From: Akkermansiaceae bacterium
GTDB taxonomy: Bacteria; Verrucomicrobiota; Verrucomicrobiia; Verrucomicrobiales; Akkermansiaceae
Direction: 5' to 3'
Assembly (NCBI GenBank): GCA_024233115.1
Contig: JACKQB010000006.1
Location: 316,388 to 380,387, forward strand
Length of the DNA: 64,000 nucleotides
In this document: one piece after another, positions 42,391 through 51,561 of the stretch
How the letters are laid out: each line of letters begins with the position of its first letter
Numbering within the stretch: the first letter of the stretch is position 1
Translations under genes and position numbers: made by a program
Notes under the pieces: model-generated
The model's input: only the letters and a program-made list of their open reading frames with translations
Databases searched by the model: none
What the model was told of the DNA's origin: nothing

Positions 42391-45300
42391 ATGAAAACTC
42401 TCCGGTCGTGCGCCGTTCTCATGGCCCTCGTTGGATGGGCCACTCCCTTGACCTCATCCGGTCAGCAGCCAGTAACAGATATCTATTCCTTTGAGAATCC
42501 ATCTGTCCCCGCTGAATTCAGCGCCGACCAGGGAGTCACCCTCTCGGTTTCCAGCGGGCAGAAGGTACACGGTAAGCAGTCGCTGAAAATCACCTGGGAC
42601 GGCAGCGGCGGCAAGGTTCTTGTGAAACGGGCGATCGATGCCCGCAACAAAACCATCGACCAACGGCTCTGCGCAGCCATTTTCAACCTCTGGCTCTATC
42701 AGACGGATGGTAAAAAACAAGACGCCCTGCGGTTCTCCTTCGGTCGCGATGGCCAGGAAAAACCCGACTGCTGGTTCGATTACACCCTCGGATTCGCCGG
42801 CTGGCGCACAATGATGATGCCCTACAACCGCATGGCAGGCAAGGAGCAGCCTGCGATGGACTGGATCGCAATCGAGACCCCGAAAGGCAAGGCCGGAGAA
42901 GCCTACATCGATCTGCTTTACCCCGACGTCCAGTTCGACCGCCGCCACGCGATGAATGACACTTCACTCACGTTCTACCGCGATGATGACAAATCGCGCG
43001 TCCGCCCAGGCAAGCCGCAGCATCTTTATCACGCAGGTATCCTCGACCTCCCGAACCCTGCCATCGACCAGGCAAAGCAAGACGCCGTGAAAGCGCTCGA
43101 GCAAAAGTTCGAAACCGAGCTGCTCAAGAGCGCACGCAAACCAAACATCAAATCCCTGCGCGCCGCATACCAGCAATACCAACTTCCCGCACAAGCCGAC
43201 CTCGACAAGCTGACCACGGACAACATCCACGGACGGCATATCTTTTTCCTCCACACCGTAGATATCTACAAGCCGTCGAGCCTCGCCGGGGAAATGGAGG
43301 CTGAAGTCAATTATGACCTGCGGCACACCAGCACGTTTCTGCTGCAGCTTGCCAAGGCCTGGCACCTCAGCACCGGTGATGAACGCCGCGAACTGGAAAC
43401 GATGATCGTTTCAATGAACTTGCTGTTGCTCAAATCCGGATGGCACGAAGGCCACGGACAAGGCACGCTGCATCACTACGGGTATTCATCGCGCAGTTAC
43501 TACGCCGCATCCTTCCTGACCCGCAAATTGTTAGCCAAGCACAAGCTCAAGAGGCAAGTCGCGCGCGCCGGCCAGTGGTTCAATCACTCGCATTACTGTT
43601 ACGATCCCTACGCGTCCACCCACTGCGCGAACATGGATTACTTCAACACCATGGCCAAAGAGCAGCTTTTGTCTTTGCTGATGACCGATGCCATCGGCGA
43701 GCGCTATCACTCGGTGCTGCAGTGGTCAAAAACATACAGCGCCGCCGTAGCTCTCAACCGACACGGTAACAATGGTGGCTTTAAAGAAGACGGCTCCGCA
43801 TTCCACCACTGGGGGCATTACCCCGCCTATGAGTCGGGTGCCCTGGCCGCCATCGGTCCGATGTTCAAACTCCTCGCAGACACCCCGTTCCGCCTTTCCC
43901 CCGATGCCTACCGCAGCTTCCGACGCGCCCTCCTGGCGATCCGCATCCAGTGTAACAAATTCTCATTGCCACGCACCTTGAGCGGCAGACACGCCTACCA
44001 ATTCAAGGACAACCTCAGCCGACTGCATACGGCATACATCGACTTCGCCAAATCCGGCACCCCGGAGGGCGATAAAGAAGTGGACGAAGAAATAGCCGCC
44101 ATCGCCCTGCGCCTTTTCCCCGATGCCCGCGATCAGTTCGATGCCTCGATCCAGCCCGAACCCGATCCCAACGGCCACTGGTGTTTCCCATACGCCAACG
44201 TCGGCGCCCACCGTCGCGGCGACTGGTTGGCAATCGCCCGCGGTCTCAGCCGCTACGTCTGGGGCAGCGAGATCTACGGCCCGGTCAACCGTTACGGCAG
44301 ATACCAAAGCCACGGCACCCTGGAGATCCTGCCGCCCGGCGGACTCCCCGCCTCCGGTGTCAGCCCCTACGGCTGGGACTGGTCGCGCCCACCGGGAGCC
44401 ACCGTCACCCACCTGCCGCTCGATCTCATCCCCTACGAAAGCATCATCATGATGCCCACCACCGACGAAACCTTTGTCGGCAACTGCCACATGGATCAGC
44501 AGGACGGACTCTTTGCCATGGTGCTGAAGGAGAAAAACGAACCATCGCGACCTGACATCGGCCTGCACGCGCTGAAGTCGTATCACTTCTTCGACGACAC
44601 CATCGTCTGCCTCGGCAGCGCCATCAGCAACCCTAACAGCCGCTACCCAGTCGAGACCGTGCTGTTTCAACAGCATTTGGAAAAAAACGATCTGCCGGTC
44701 AGCATCAACGGCAAAGTTGTTAGTGAATTTCCCTTCGGTGAAAAGCATGCTGCCGCCACCACCCTGCGCGATGTCGTCGGCAATCACTACCTCGTGCCCG
44801 AGGGGCAAAAACTCAACATCGCCCGCCAGCACCAGCACTCCTACTACCACTACGCCAGCATCGATGGCAAAGGGCCGAAGGAGAAAGACCACAGCGGACA
44901 CAACGAAGCAACCGAAGCCGACTACGCGGTCGCCTGGCTCGACCACGGTGCTTACGCCAAAGACAGCTCCTACCACTACGCCGTGCTCGTTTTACCCACG
45001 GAACAACGCGCCGCCGCATGGCAAAAATCCCCCGGCTATACCGTGCTGCGCCATGACTCAGACGCCCACATCGTGCAGTCCGGCACCACCACCAGCTACG
45101 CCTTGTTCCAATCCGGCGATGTCAAAAACCAACTCGTCAGCCACGTTTCCGAACCCTGCCTGGTGATGACCAAACAGGAGGGCGACCAACTGAAACTCAA
45201 CCTCACCGACCCTGACCTGCGCATGCCCGGCAACGAGGGCGGCATGCTGGCGGGTGAGATTGTTATCAAACCTCGCTACGGCCCCGAGGTTTCCTCTGTT

Positions 45301-45441
45301 ACACTCACCCTCAACGGCAACTACGAACTCACTCAAGGGGAAGGTGTCACCGCAGCGCAAAATGACGGCAAAACCACGCTCACCTTCACCACCTTGCGCG
45401 GCCGCACCATCCCATGCGTGCTGAAAAAATCCACCCCCTGA
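42391..45441 (+). CDS. PL8 chondroitinase ABC-type lyase, copy 1
   Basis: A 1016-residue secreted lyase with signal peptide MKTLRSCAVLMALVGWATPL. An N-terminal beta-sandwich (residues 30-190, ALRFSFGRDGQEKPDCWFDY) is followed by the alpha-toroid and the PL8 super-sandwich. By comparison with Proteus vulgaris chondroitinase ABC I (His501, Tyr508, Arg560, Glu653), I find DGSAFHHWGHYPAYESGALA (His 473, Tyr 480), LSGRHAYQF (Arg 533) and WGSEIYGPVNRYGRYQSHG (Glu 627), with nearly the same spacing. All four catalytic residues are present. It should cleave chondroitin or dermatan-type chains, or a similar hexuronate polymer. CTAACA lies 12 bp before the ATG. Confidence 0.87.
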   Translation: MKTLRSCAVLMALVGWATPLTSSGQQPVTDIYSFENPSVPAEFSADQGVTLSVSSGQKVHGKQSLKITWDGSGGKVLVKRAIDARNKTIDQRLCAAIFNLWLYQTDGKKQDALRFSFGRDGQEKPDCWFDYTLGFAGWRTMMMPYNRMAGKEQPAMDWIAIETPKGKAGEAYIDLLYPDVQFDRRHAMNDTSLTFYRDDDKSRVRPGKPQHLYHAGILDLPNPAIDQAKQDAVKALEQKFETELLKSARKPNIKSLRAAYQQYQLPAQADLDKLTTDNIHGRHIFFLHTVDIYKPSSLAGEMEAEVNYDLRHTSTFLLQLAKAWHLSTGDERRELETMIVSMNLLLLKSGWHEGHGQGTLHHYGYSSRSYYAASFLTRKLLAKHKLKRQVARAGQWFNHSHYCYDPYASTHCANMDYFNTMAKEQLLSLLMTDAIGERYHSVLQWSKTYSAAVALNRHGNNGGFKEDGSAFHHWGHYPAYESGALAAIGPMFKLLADTPFRLSPDAYRSFRRALLAIRIQCNKFSLPRTLSGRHAYQFKDNLSRLHTAYIDFAKSGTPEGDKEVDEEIAAIALRLFPDARDQFDASIQPEPDPNGHWCFPYANVGAHRRGDWLAIARGLSRYVWGSEIYGPVNRYGRYQSHGTLEILPPGGLPASGVSPYGWDWSRPPGATVTHLPLDLIPYESIIMMPTTDETFVGNCHMDQQDGLFAMVLKEKNEPSRPDIGLHALKSYHFFDDTIVCLGSAISNPNSRYPVETVLFQQHLEKNDLPVSINGKVVSEFPFGEKHAAATTLRDVVGNHYLVPEGQKLNIARQHQHSYYHYASIDGKGPKEKDHSGHNEATEADYAVAWLDHGAYAKDSSYHYAVLVLPTEQRAAAWQKSPGYTVLRHDSDAHIVQSGTTTSYALFQSGDVKNQLVSHVSEPCLVMTKQEGDQLKLNLTDPDLRMPGNEGGMLAGEIVIKPRYGPEVSSVTLTLNGNYELTQGEGVTAAQNDGKTTLTFTTLRGRTIPCVLKKSTP

Positions 45442-45454
45442 TACCGCAGCATCC

Positions 45455-48436
45455 GTGAAACCGATCATCCCCTTTGCCATCGGCCTGGGCCTGCTGGCTT
45501 GCACATCCTGCAAAGACAGAAATACGCCCGACCGCGACTCAGGGGAAGTCGGCACCATGCCATTCACCCATGGCAGCACCGCCGCGGTTGATGCCGCCCA
45601 CAGCGCGCTGCCCAACCAGATTCTGTTCCATGGCGAGTCGCTCCCCGGCGGCATGAGCTGGACGGATTCCGCGCTCTCGCTCGACCCCGGTCGCTACGTC
45701 TGGAGCTATCACTCCCTGAAGTGGGATTGGAAAATGGGGGCGTCGGTCACCTTTCACCGACCGATCCCCTGGATGGACCCCAAGCAGGCACGCCGGGAGC
45801 ACAAGCTCCCCTTCCCCGTCCAGAACTGCTTTGTCGTCTGGGTTTACAATGACACCGCCGTGCCCGATGCCGCGCTGCGATTTTCATTCGGCACCCACGG
45901 TGATGATGGCGACAAGGAAATCTGCCACTTTCCCTTCCATCTCAACTTCACCGGCTGGCGCACCGCCTGGGTTTCCTATGACCGCGATATGCAGGGCAAA
46001 CCCTCTGCCCCGATGGATTACCTCAGGATCGAAGCACCGACTAACATCGACTACGGCACCCTCCGGATTGGCGACATTCTCACCCACCGCTTCATCGACC
46101 AACGCCACCAGCACGGCGACTACCAAGTCCCCTTCGTCCGCGGTGCCGACCAGTTGACCCACGGCCACTGGGACCCGATCATGCACTGGTTTGAACTCGG
46201 GAAAAACCCACCCGCCACCGAGCCACTCACCGAGGCGCAGACCGCCGCCTTCGCCAAGTTCCGTTCGCTCGCCGAGGAAAAAAATCCACGCCCGCTCGAT
46301 CCCAAAACACTGGAGGCCATCGAACAACAATTCGCCCAATACCACATCCGCAAAGTGGGCGATGCCATCTTCGGCGATCACATCTACATGGCACGTCAGC
46401 TGGTGGGGGCTCCGGAGGAATCCACCCGCCGCAGCGCGCATTCGCTGAACGACTACACCACGTTTCTGCTCAAGGTCGGGCAGACCTACCGCAGCCTGAT
46501 GCCCGCCGATCGCGACAGCCCCGGTGGGCAACGCATCGCTGAGATCGGCTGCCTACTCGTCGCCAACATGTTAGAGCACGGCTTTGCCGCCGGCAGCTCG
46601 CTGGGCACGATGCACCACTTCGGATACAACGCCCGCAACTGGGTGCCCGCCATCGACGCGCTGCAGGAGCCACTGGAAAAGGCCAACTTGCTCACCCCCA
46701 CGCGCGAGGCGCTGGAATGGTTTTACAACACCCGCCAGATCTACGCCCCCGCCGCAGACTGGGCGAACATGGACTACCTCAACACCCTGTCGAAATCCGA
46801 TTTCACCATCCTCTGCCTCGGCAAGGACGGAGCGGAAAAAGCCGCCCGCCTCAGCCAGTATTCCAAGTGGCTCAGCAACACCATCAGCTCGCCGTCGCCG
46901 GGGACCCAAGGTGGCTTCAAACCGGACGGCTCGCTCTTTCACCACCACATGCACTACCACGGCTACGGCATCCCCGCCGTCAAGGTGGTCACCGAAAGCG
47001 TCGTCGGCCCGCTCGATGGCACCCCGTTCGAAATCACACCCGCAGCCTACGCCCAGCTCAAGAACGCCTTCATGGCGGCGCGACTCTGGTGTTACCCGCA
47101 CGCCGGCTTCAACGCCTGCGGTCGCCACCCCATCACCGCCAGCGGCAGGTCACTGAAATCCCCGATCCACACCCTGGCGCTGTCCAGACCGGGCAGCGAT
47201 GAAGTCGATACCGACCTCGCCTCCGCCTACCTGCGCATGTTCGGTGGCAACAGCAAAAGACTCTTTGGAAAAATCATCCCGGCCGAGGAACTCCACACCT
47301 TTCTGCCGATGAACTACAACGCCTCGGCAAGCTACGCTTACGCCGATAACACCGTGCACCTGAAAGGATACGGCGATGGCATCCGCTCCCACGAAACCTA
47401 CGATGACGACAACCGCTACGGCAGATACCTCAGCCACGGCACCATCCAAGTTTTCAAAAACACCCTCGATCACGTCAGCGGTCACCAGCAGGACGGCTAC
47501 GATTGGTGTCGCCTCCCGGGTGCCACCACGCTGCGTGTTCCTTTGGACGTGTTAGAAGGCGGCACCAGCTTCCACGGCAGCACGCCAGGGCAGAAAACCC
47601 ACCCCTCGGGAGCGGGCAGCCTGGAGGAACGTTTCGGCGCCTTCCTCTTCCAGCTCGACCCCACCTCCGATCCTCAATCACTGCGTGTTAGAAAAAGTGT
47701 CTTTGCCATCGATGACACCCTCATCTGCCTCGGCAGCGGCATTGCCAACGCCTCCGAGGAATTCCCCTGCGTCACCACTCTGTTCCAGACCGCCGTGCCG
47801 GAAGAAAACGATCTCACCCAGCAAGGCACGCACTGGTATATCGACGCCTACGGCACCGGCTACTACCTGCCTAGTAATCAAACCGCCAAGTTCGCGGTGG
47901 AGGAACAACTCTCGCGCCACAACGGCACCAAGGAGGAAACCACCGGCACTTTCTCCTCCGCATGGATCGACCACGGCACCACCCCCAACAACGCCAGCTA
48001 CCAATACCACATCCTGCTCAACGCCACGCCGGAAAAGATGGCGACCTACAAGGGCGAATCAGTCCACGTCATCCAACAAGACGACAGCGCCCACATCATC
48101 ACCGTGCCACACAAACAACTCGAAGCCGCCGTCACCTTCGCCGCCTTCGAGAGTCAAAAACCTGAGCTTCTGCTACAAAAAACCGACCGCTCGTGCATCG
48201 TGCTTTTGAGAAAACCCGACGCCGACACACTCAAGCTCAGCGTCACAGACATCAACCTACCCGACGTCGGCACCGCACCAATCACCCCGGCCACCACCAT
48301 CACGCTGCAAGGAAACTGGAAGATCAAACAGGCTGGTAACGTAACCACCTCCCACCAGGACGGCCAGACCACACTGACCATCCCCACCCAACGCAGCCGC
48401 ACCACCCAGTGGGTGCTCAAGGCAAAGGCACACTAA
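45455..48436 (+). CDS. PL8 chondroitinase ABC-type lyase, copy 2, lipoprotein
   Basis: A 993-residue paralogue of the preceding gene, starting at GTG 13 bp after it. The leader IIPFAIGLGLLACTSCKDR has a possible lipobox (LLAC), so it is probably a lipoprotein at the outer membrane. Catalytic equivalents: DGSLFHHHMHYHGYG (His 497, Tyr 504), CGRHPITAS (Arg) and IRSHETYDDDNRYGRYLSHG (Glu 647). The residues between His and Tyr differ from copy 1 (HMHYHG against WGHYPA), which may alter uronate or sulfation preference. Its C-terminal half is very similar to copy 3. Confidence 0.85.
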   Translation: MKPIIPFAIGLGLLACTSCKDRNTPDRDSGEVGTMPFTHGSTAAVDAAHSALPNQILFHGESLPGGMSWTDSALSLDPGRYVWSYHSLKWDWKMGASVTFHRPIPWMDPKQARREHKLPFPVQNCFVVWVYNDTAVPDAALRFSFGTHGDDGDKEICHFPFHLNFTGWRTAWVSYDRDMQGKPSAPMDYLRIEAPTNIDYGTLRIGDILTHRFIDQRHQHGDYQVPFVRGADQLTHGHWDPIMHWFELGKNPPATEPLTEAQTAAFAKFRSLAEEKNPRPLDPKTLEAIEQQFAQYHIRKVGDAIFGDHIYMARQLVGAPEESTRRSAHSLNDYTTFLLKVGQTYRSLMPADRDSPGGQRIAEIGCLLVANMLEHGFAAGSSLGTMHHFGYNARNWVPAIDALQEPLEKANLLTPTREALEWFYNTRQIYAPAADWANMDYLNTLSKSDFTILCLGKDGAEKAARLSQYSKWLSNTISSPSPGTQGGFKPDGSLFHHHMHYHGYGIPAVKVVTESVVGPLDGTPFEITPAAYAQLKNAFMAARLWCYPHAGFNACGRHPITASGRSLKSPIHTLALSRPGSDEVDTDLASAYLRMFGGNSKRLFGKIIPAEELHTFLPMNYNASASYAYADNTVHLKGYGDGIRSHETYDDDNRYGRYLSHGTIQVFKNTLDHVSGHQQDGYDWCRLPGATTLRVPLDVLEGGTSFHGSTPGQKTHPSGAGSLEERFGAFLFQLDPTSDPQSLRVRKSVFAIDDTLICLGSGIANASEEFPCVTTLFQTAVPEENDLTQQGTHWYIDAYGTGYYLPSNQTAKFAVEEQLSRHNGTKEETTGTFSSAWIDHGTTPNNASYQYHILLNATPEKMATYKGESVHVIQQDDSAHIITVPHKQLEAAVTFAAFESQKPELLLQKTDRSCIVLLRKPDADTLKLSVTDINLPDVGTAPITPATTITLQGNWKIKQAGNVTTSHQDGQTTLTIPTQRSRTTQWVLKAKAH

Positions 48437-48449
48437 ATTATTTTCCCCA

Positions 48450-51383
48450 ATGAAGAACCATATCATCACCCTCGGCCTCTGCCTCTTGGCCGCCTCATGT
48501 TGCAAACATAACCGGACAGAGTCCTACAACAACGGAAGCACCCCGGACTTTGACGCCAGCCAAAGCGAGCATCCTAACCAAATCGTCTTTAACGGCGATG
48601 CGCTGCCCGATGGCATGAGCTGGAAGAACTCAATCATTTCACTCGATCCCGACCGCCGCGTCTGGGGCGATCACGGCCTGAAATGGGATTGGAAAAACGA
48701 CTCGTCCATCACCTTCAAGCGACCGATCAAAATCATGAGTTCGGGGGAGGCCCGGAGCGAGTTCAACCTGACTTTTCCCGTGGAAAACTGCTTTGTGGTC
48801 TGGGTTTATAACAAAACTCCCCGGCCAGACGCATCACTGCGCTTTTCCTTCGGCAAGGACGGCAAAGAAGCCTGCCACTTCCCGTTCAAACTCAACTTCA
48901 CCGGCTGGCGCACCGCCTGGGTTTCCTATACCCGCGACATGCAAGGCAAGGCACTTCCGGAAATGAACTACGTCAAGATCGAGGCCCCTTCTAACATCGA
49001 CCAGGGCACCCTCCACATCGGCGATATCCTTGTCCACCGCTTCATCGACAGACGCCACCAGCATGGCGACTACCAGGTCCCCTTTGTCCACGGCGCCGAC
49101 AAGGAAACCACCGGCAACTGGGAGCCGATGATGTATTGGTTTGACCTCGGGAAAAACAAATCCGCCAACGAAGCACCCAACGAGGCGCAGATGGCTGCCT
49201 TTGCCAAGTTCCGCGAGTTTGCCAAACGCACTACCGAGCGCCCGCTGGATCAAACTTTGATCGACGCCATCGAACAACAATTCGCCAAATACCACATCCG
49301 CAAAGTCGGCGATGACATCTTCGGCGACCACATCTACATGCGCAACCAAAGCGTCGGTGCTCCGGAGGAATCCACCTGCGCCAGCTCGCACAAACTGGAG
49401 GAATACACCGACTACATGCTCAAGGTCGCGGACGCCTATAACAGCTTGCCGACAAACGACCGTGAAAGCGCCAAGGGCAAACGCCTCGCCGAGATCTTCT
49501 GCCTGCTCACCGAGCACCTCATCGACCAAGGCTTCGCCGCAGGCAGCTCGCTCGGCATCATGCACCACTTTGGCTATCGCGCCCGCTCATGGGTGCCCGC
49601 CATCGCGACCATGCAGGAGCCGTTGGAAAAAGCGAGCTTGCTCAAACCCGCGCGCGAGTCACTGGAGTGGTATTACAACACCCGCCGCATCTACGCCCCC
49701 GCCGAAGACTGGGTGGACATGGATTACCTCAACACCCTGTCGTCATCCGACTTCCTCATCCAGTGCCTCGGCAAAGACGGACCGGAAAAAGCAGCACGCC
49801 TCAGCCAGTATTCCGATTGGCTCAGTAAAACGCTCAGCTCCCCGTCCCACGGAACCAAGGGCGGGATCAAACCGGACGGCTCGCTTTTCCACCATCAAAT
49901 GCACTACCACGGCTACGGCATCCCGGCGATCGATATGGTGACGTCAAACGTCGTCGGCCCGCTTGCAGGCACTCCTTTTGAGATCAACCCCGCCGCTTAC
50001 TCACAATTAAAAACCGCCTTCATGGCAGCGCGTCTCTGGAGCTACCCCTACGCAGGATTCAACGCCTGCGGACGCCACCCCATCACCGCCAGCGGCAAGC
50101 TCGTCAAAAACTCGTTCCGCACCCTGGCCCAATCCAAACCCGGCAGCAACAAGGTGGACACCGACCTCGCCTCCGCCTACCTGCGTATGTTCGGTGGCAA
50201 TAGCAAAAAACTGTTTGGCAAAGAAATCCCCGCAGAACAACGCCACGCGTTCCATCCGATGAATTACAACGCTGGCGCTAGCTACGCCTACCGTGGCAAC
50301 ACCGTGCAGATCAAAGGCTATGGCGACGGCATCCGCTCGCACGAAACCTACCGCGACGGCAACCGCTACGCCCGCAACCTCAGCCACGGCACCATCCAGA
50401 TTTTCAAGGACACCTTCGATCACGTCAGCGGCCACCAGCAGAATGGCTACGACTGGTGCCGCACCCCCGGCGCCACCACGCTGCGCGTTCCGCTCGATGT
50501 GTTAGAGGGCAACACCACGTTCTACGGCAGCACCCCAAGACAAGTCACCCACCCCTCGGGCGCCGGCAGCCTGGATGGAAAAATCGGCGCCTTCCTCTTC
50601 CAGCTCGACCCCACCCAAAAAGACCCGCAAACCCTGCGTGTTAGAAAAAGCGTCTTCGCCTTCGATGACACCCTCGTCTGTCTCGGCAGCGGCATTTCAA
50701 ACGCCTCCCAGGAATACCCCTGCGTCACCACCCTGTTCCAGACCGCCGTGCCAGCAGAAAACGACCTCACCCAAAAAGGCACCAACTGGTATATCGACGC
50801 CTACGGCAGCGGCTACTACCTGCCCGGCAATCAAGCCGCCAAGTTTGCAGTGGAAGAACAACACTCGCGCCACAACAGCACCAAGGAGGAAACCACCGGC
50901 ACCTTCTCCTCCGCATGGATCGACCACGGCACCACACCTGACAACGCCAGCTACCAATACCACATCCTGCTCAACGCCACGCCGGAGAAAATGGCGGCCT
51001 ACCAAGGCGGATCGGTCAATGTCGTCCAACAAGACAACAGCGCCCACATCATCACCGTGCCGCACAAACAACTCGAAGCCGCCGTCACCTTCGCCGCCTT
51101 CGAGAGCAAAACCCCGGAGAGCCTACTGCAAAAAACCGACCGCACCTGCGTCGTGTTGTTGCAAAAATCCGAGTCTAACAACCTCAAGCTCAGCCTCACC
51201 GACATCGACCTCCCCGACGTCGGCAACAAGCCCTCCACCCCGGACACCACCCTCACGCTCCAGGGCACCTGGACTCTCGACAACGAACCCGACATCAAGC
51301 TCACCCACCAGGACGGACAAACCACCCTCACCATCCCCACCCACCGGGGCTTGTCACGTGAGATCACGCTGATCGCACGGTAG
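48450..51383 (+). CDS. PL8 chondroitinase ABC-type lyase, copy 3, lipoprotein
   Basis: A 977-residue protein, again 13 bp after its upstream paralogue. The leader MKNHIITLGLCLLAASCCKH has a good lipobox (LAASC). Catalytic equivalents: DGSLFHHQMHYHGYG (His 482, Tyr 489), CGRHPITAS and IRSHETYRDGNRYARNLSHG (Glu 632). Copies 2 and 3 share long near-identical blocks (GTFSSAWIDHGTTP, SYQYHILLNATPEKMA, SAHIITVPHKQLEAAVTFAA), so they come from a later duplication than copy 1. It is the last gene of the run that begins at iclR. Confidence 0.85.
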   Translation: MKNHIITLGLCLLAASCCKHNRTESYNNGSTPDFDASQSEHPNQIVFNGDALPDGMSWKNSIISLDPDRRVWGDHGLKWDWKNDSSITFKRPIKIMSSGEARSEFNLTFPVENCFVVWVYNKTPRPDASLRFSFGKDGKEACHFPFKLNFTGWRTAWVSYTRDMQGKALPEMNYVKIEAPSNIDQGTLHIGDILVHRFIDRRHQHGDYQVPFVHGADKETTGNWEPMMYWFDLGKNKSANEAPNEAQMAAFAKFREFAKRTTERPLDQTLIDAIEQQFAKYHIRKVGDDIFGDHIYMRNQSVGAPEESTCASSHKLEEYTDYMLKVADAYNSLPTNDRESAKGKRLAEIFCLLTEHLIDQGFAAGSSLGIMHHFGYRARSWVPAIATMQEPLEKASLLKPARESLEWYYNTRRIYAPAEDWVDMDYLNTLSSSDFLIQCLGKDGPEKAARLSQYSDWLSKTLSSPSHGTKGGIKPDGSLFHHQMHYHGYGIPAIDMVTSNVVGPLAGTPFEINPAAYSQLKTAFMAARLWSYPYAGFNACGRHPITASGKLVKNSFRTLAQSKPGSNKVDTDLASAYLRMFGGNSKKLFGKEIPAEQRHAFHPMNYNAGASYAYRGNTVQIKGYGDGIRSHETYRDGNRYARNLSHGTIQIFKDTFDHVSGHQQNGYDWCRTPGATTLRVPLDVLEGNTTFYGSTPRQVTHPSGAGSLDGKIGAFLFQLDPTQKDPQTLRVRKSVFAFDDTLVCLGSGISNASQEYPCVTTLFQTAVPAENDLTQKGTNWYIDAYGSGYYLPGNQAAKFAVEEQHSRHNSTKEETTGTFSSAWIDHGTTPDNASYQYHILLNATPEKMAAYQGGSVNVVQQDNSAHIITVPHKQLEAAVTFAAFESKTPESLLQKTDRTCVVLLQKSESNNLKLSLTDIDLPDVGNKPSTPDTTLTLQGTWTLDNEPDIKLTHQDGQTTLTIPTHRGLSREITLIAR

Positions 51384-51412
51384 GGGCGTTTTTATCAACA
51401 CGGCAGGGGGAT

Positions 51413-51455
51413 GCCCCGACACCAGGTGCGGGGTCGCTGACGGACTGCAAGTCCG
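51413..51455. repeat. Two adjacent small hairpins after the PL8 genes
   Basis: CCCCG/CGGGG (51414-51433) is followed by CGGACTGCAAGTCCG (51441-51455). They lie in the 178-bp gap between the convergent PL8 copy 3 and sulfatase genes. Neither has a T-run, so they may be transcript 3' structures or a dispersed repeat rather than classical terminators. Nothing else is visible in the gap. Confidence 0.4.
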
Positions 51456-51561
51456 CGCTCCATAAACCCCTTTCGCGTATTGAGCGTGTTTCGCGGTCGA
51501 GCAATTCGTTTCACATCCCAAGCAAAAATTCGCCCGATTCGCAAGATTCGCGGTTCCCCGC

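Noticed and set aside
43963..44976. 337-codon minus-strand frame inside PL8 copy 1
   Set aside because: It lies opposite the catalytic part of the lyase and shows no family features.
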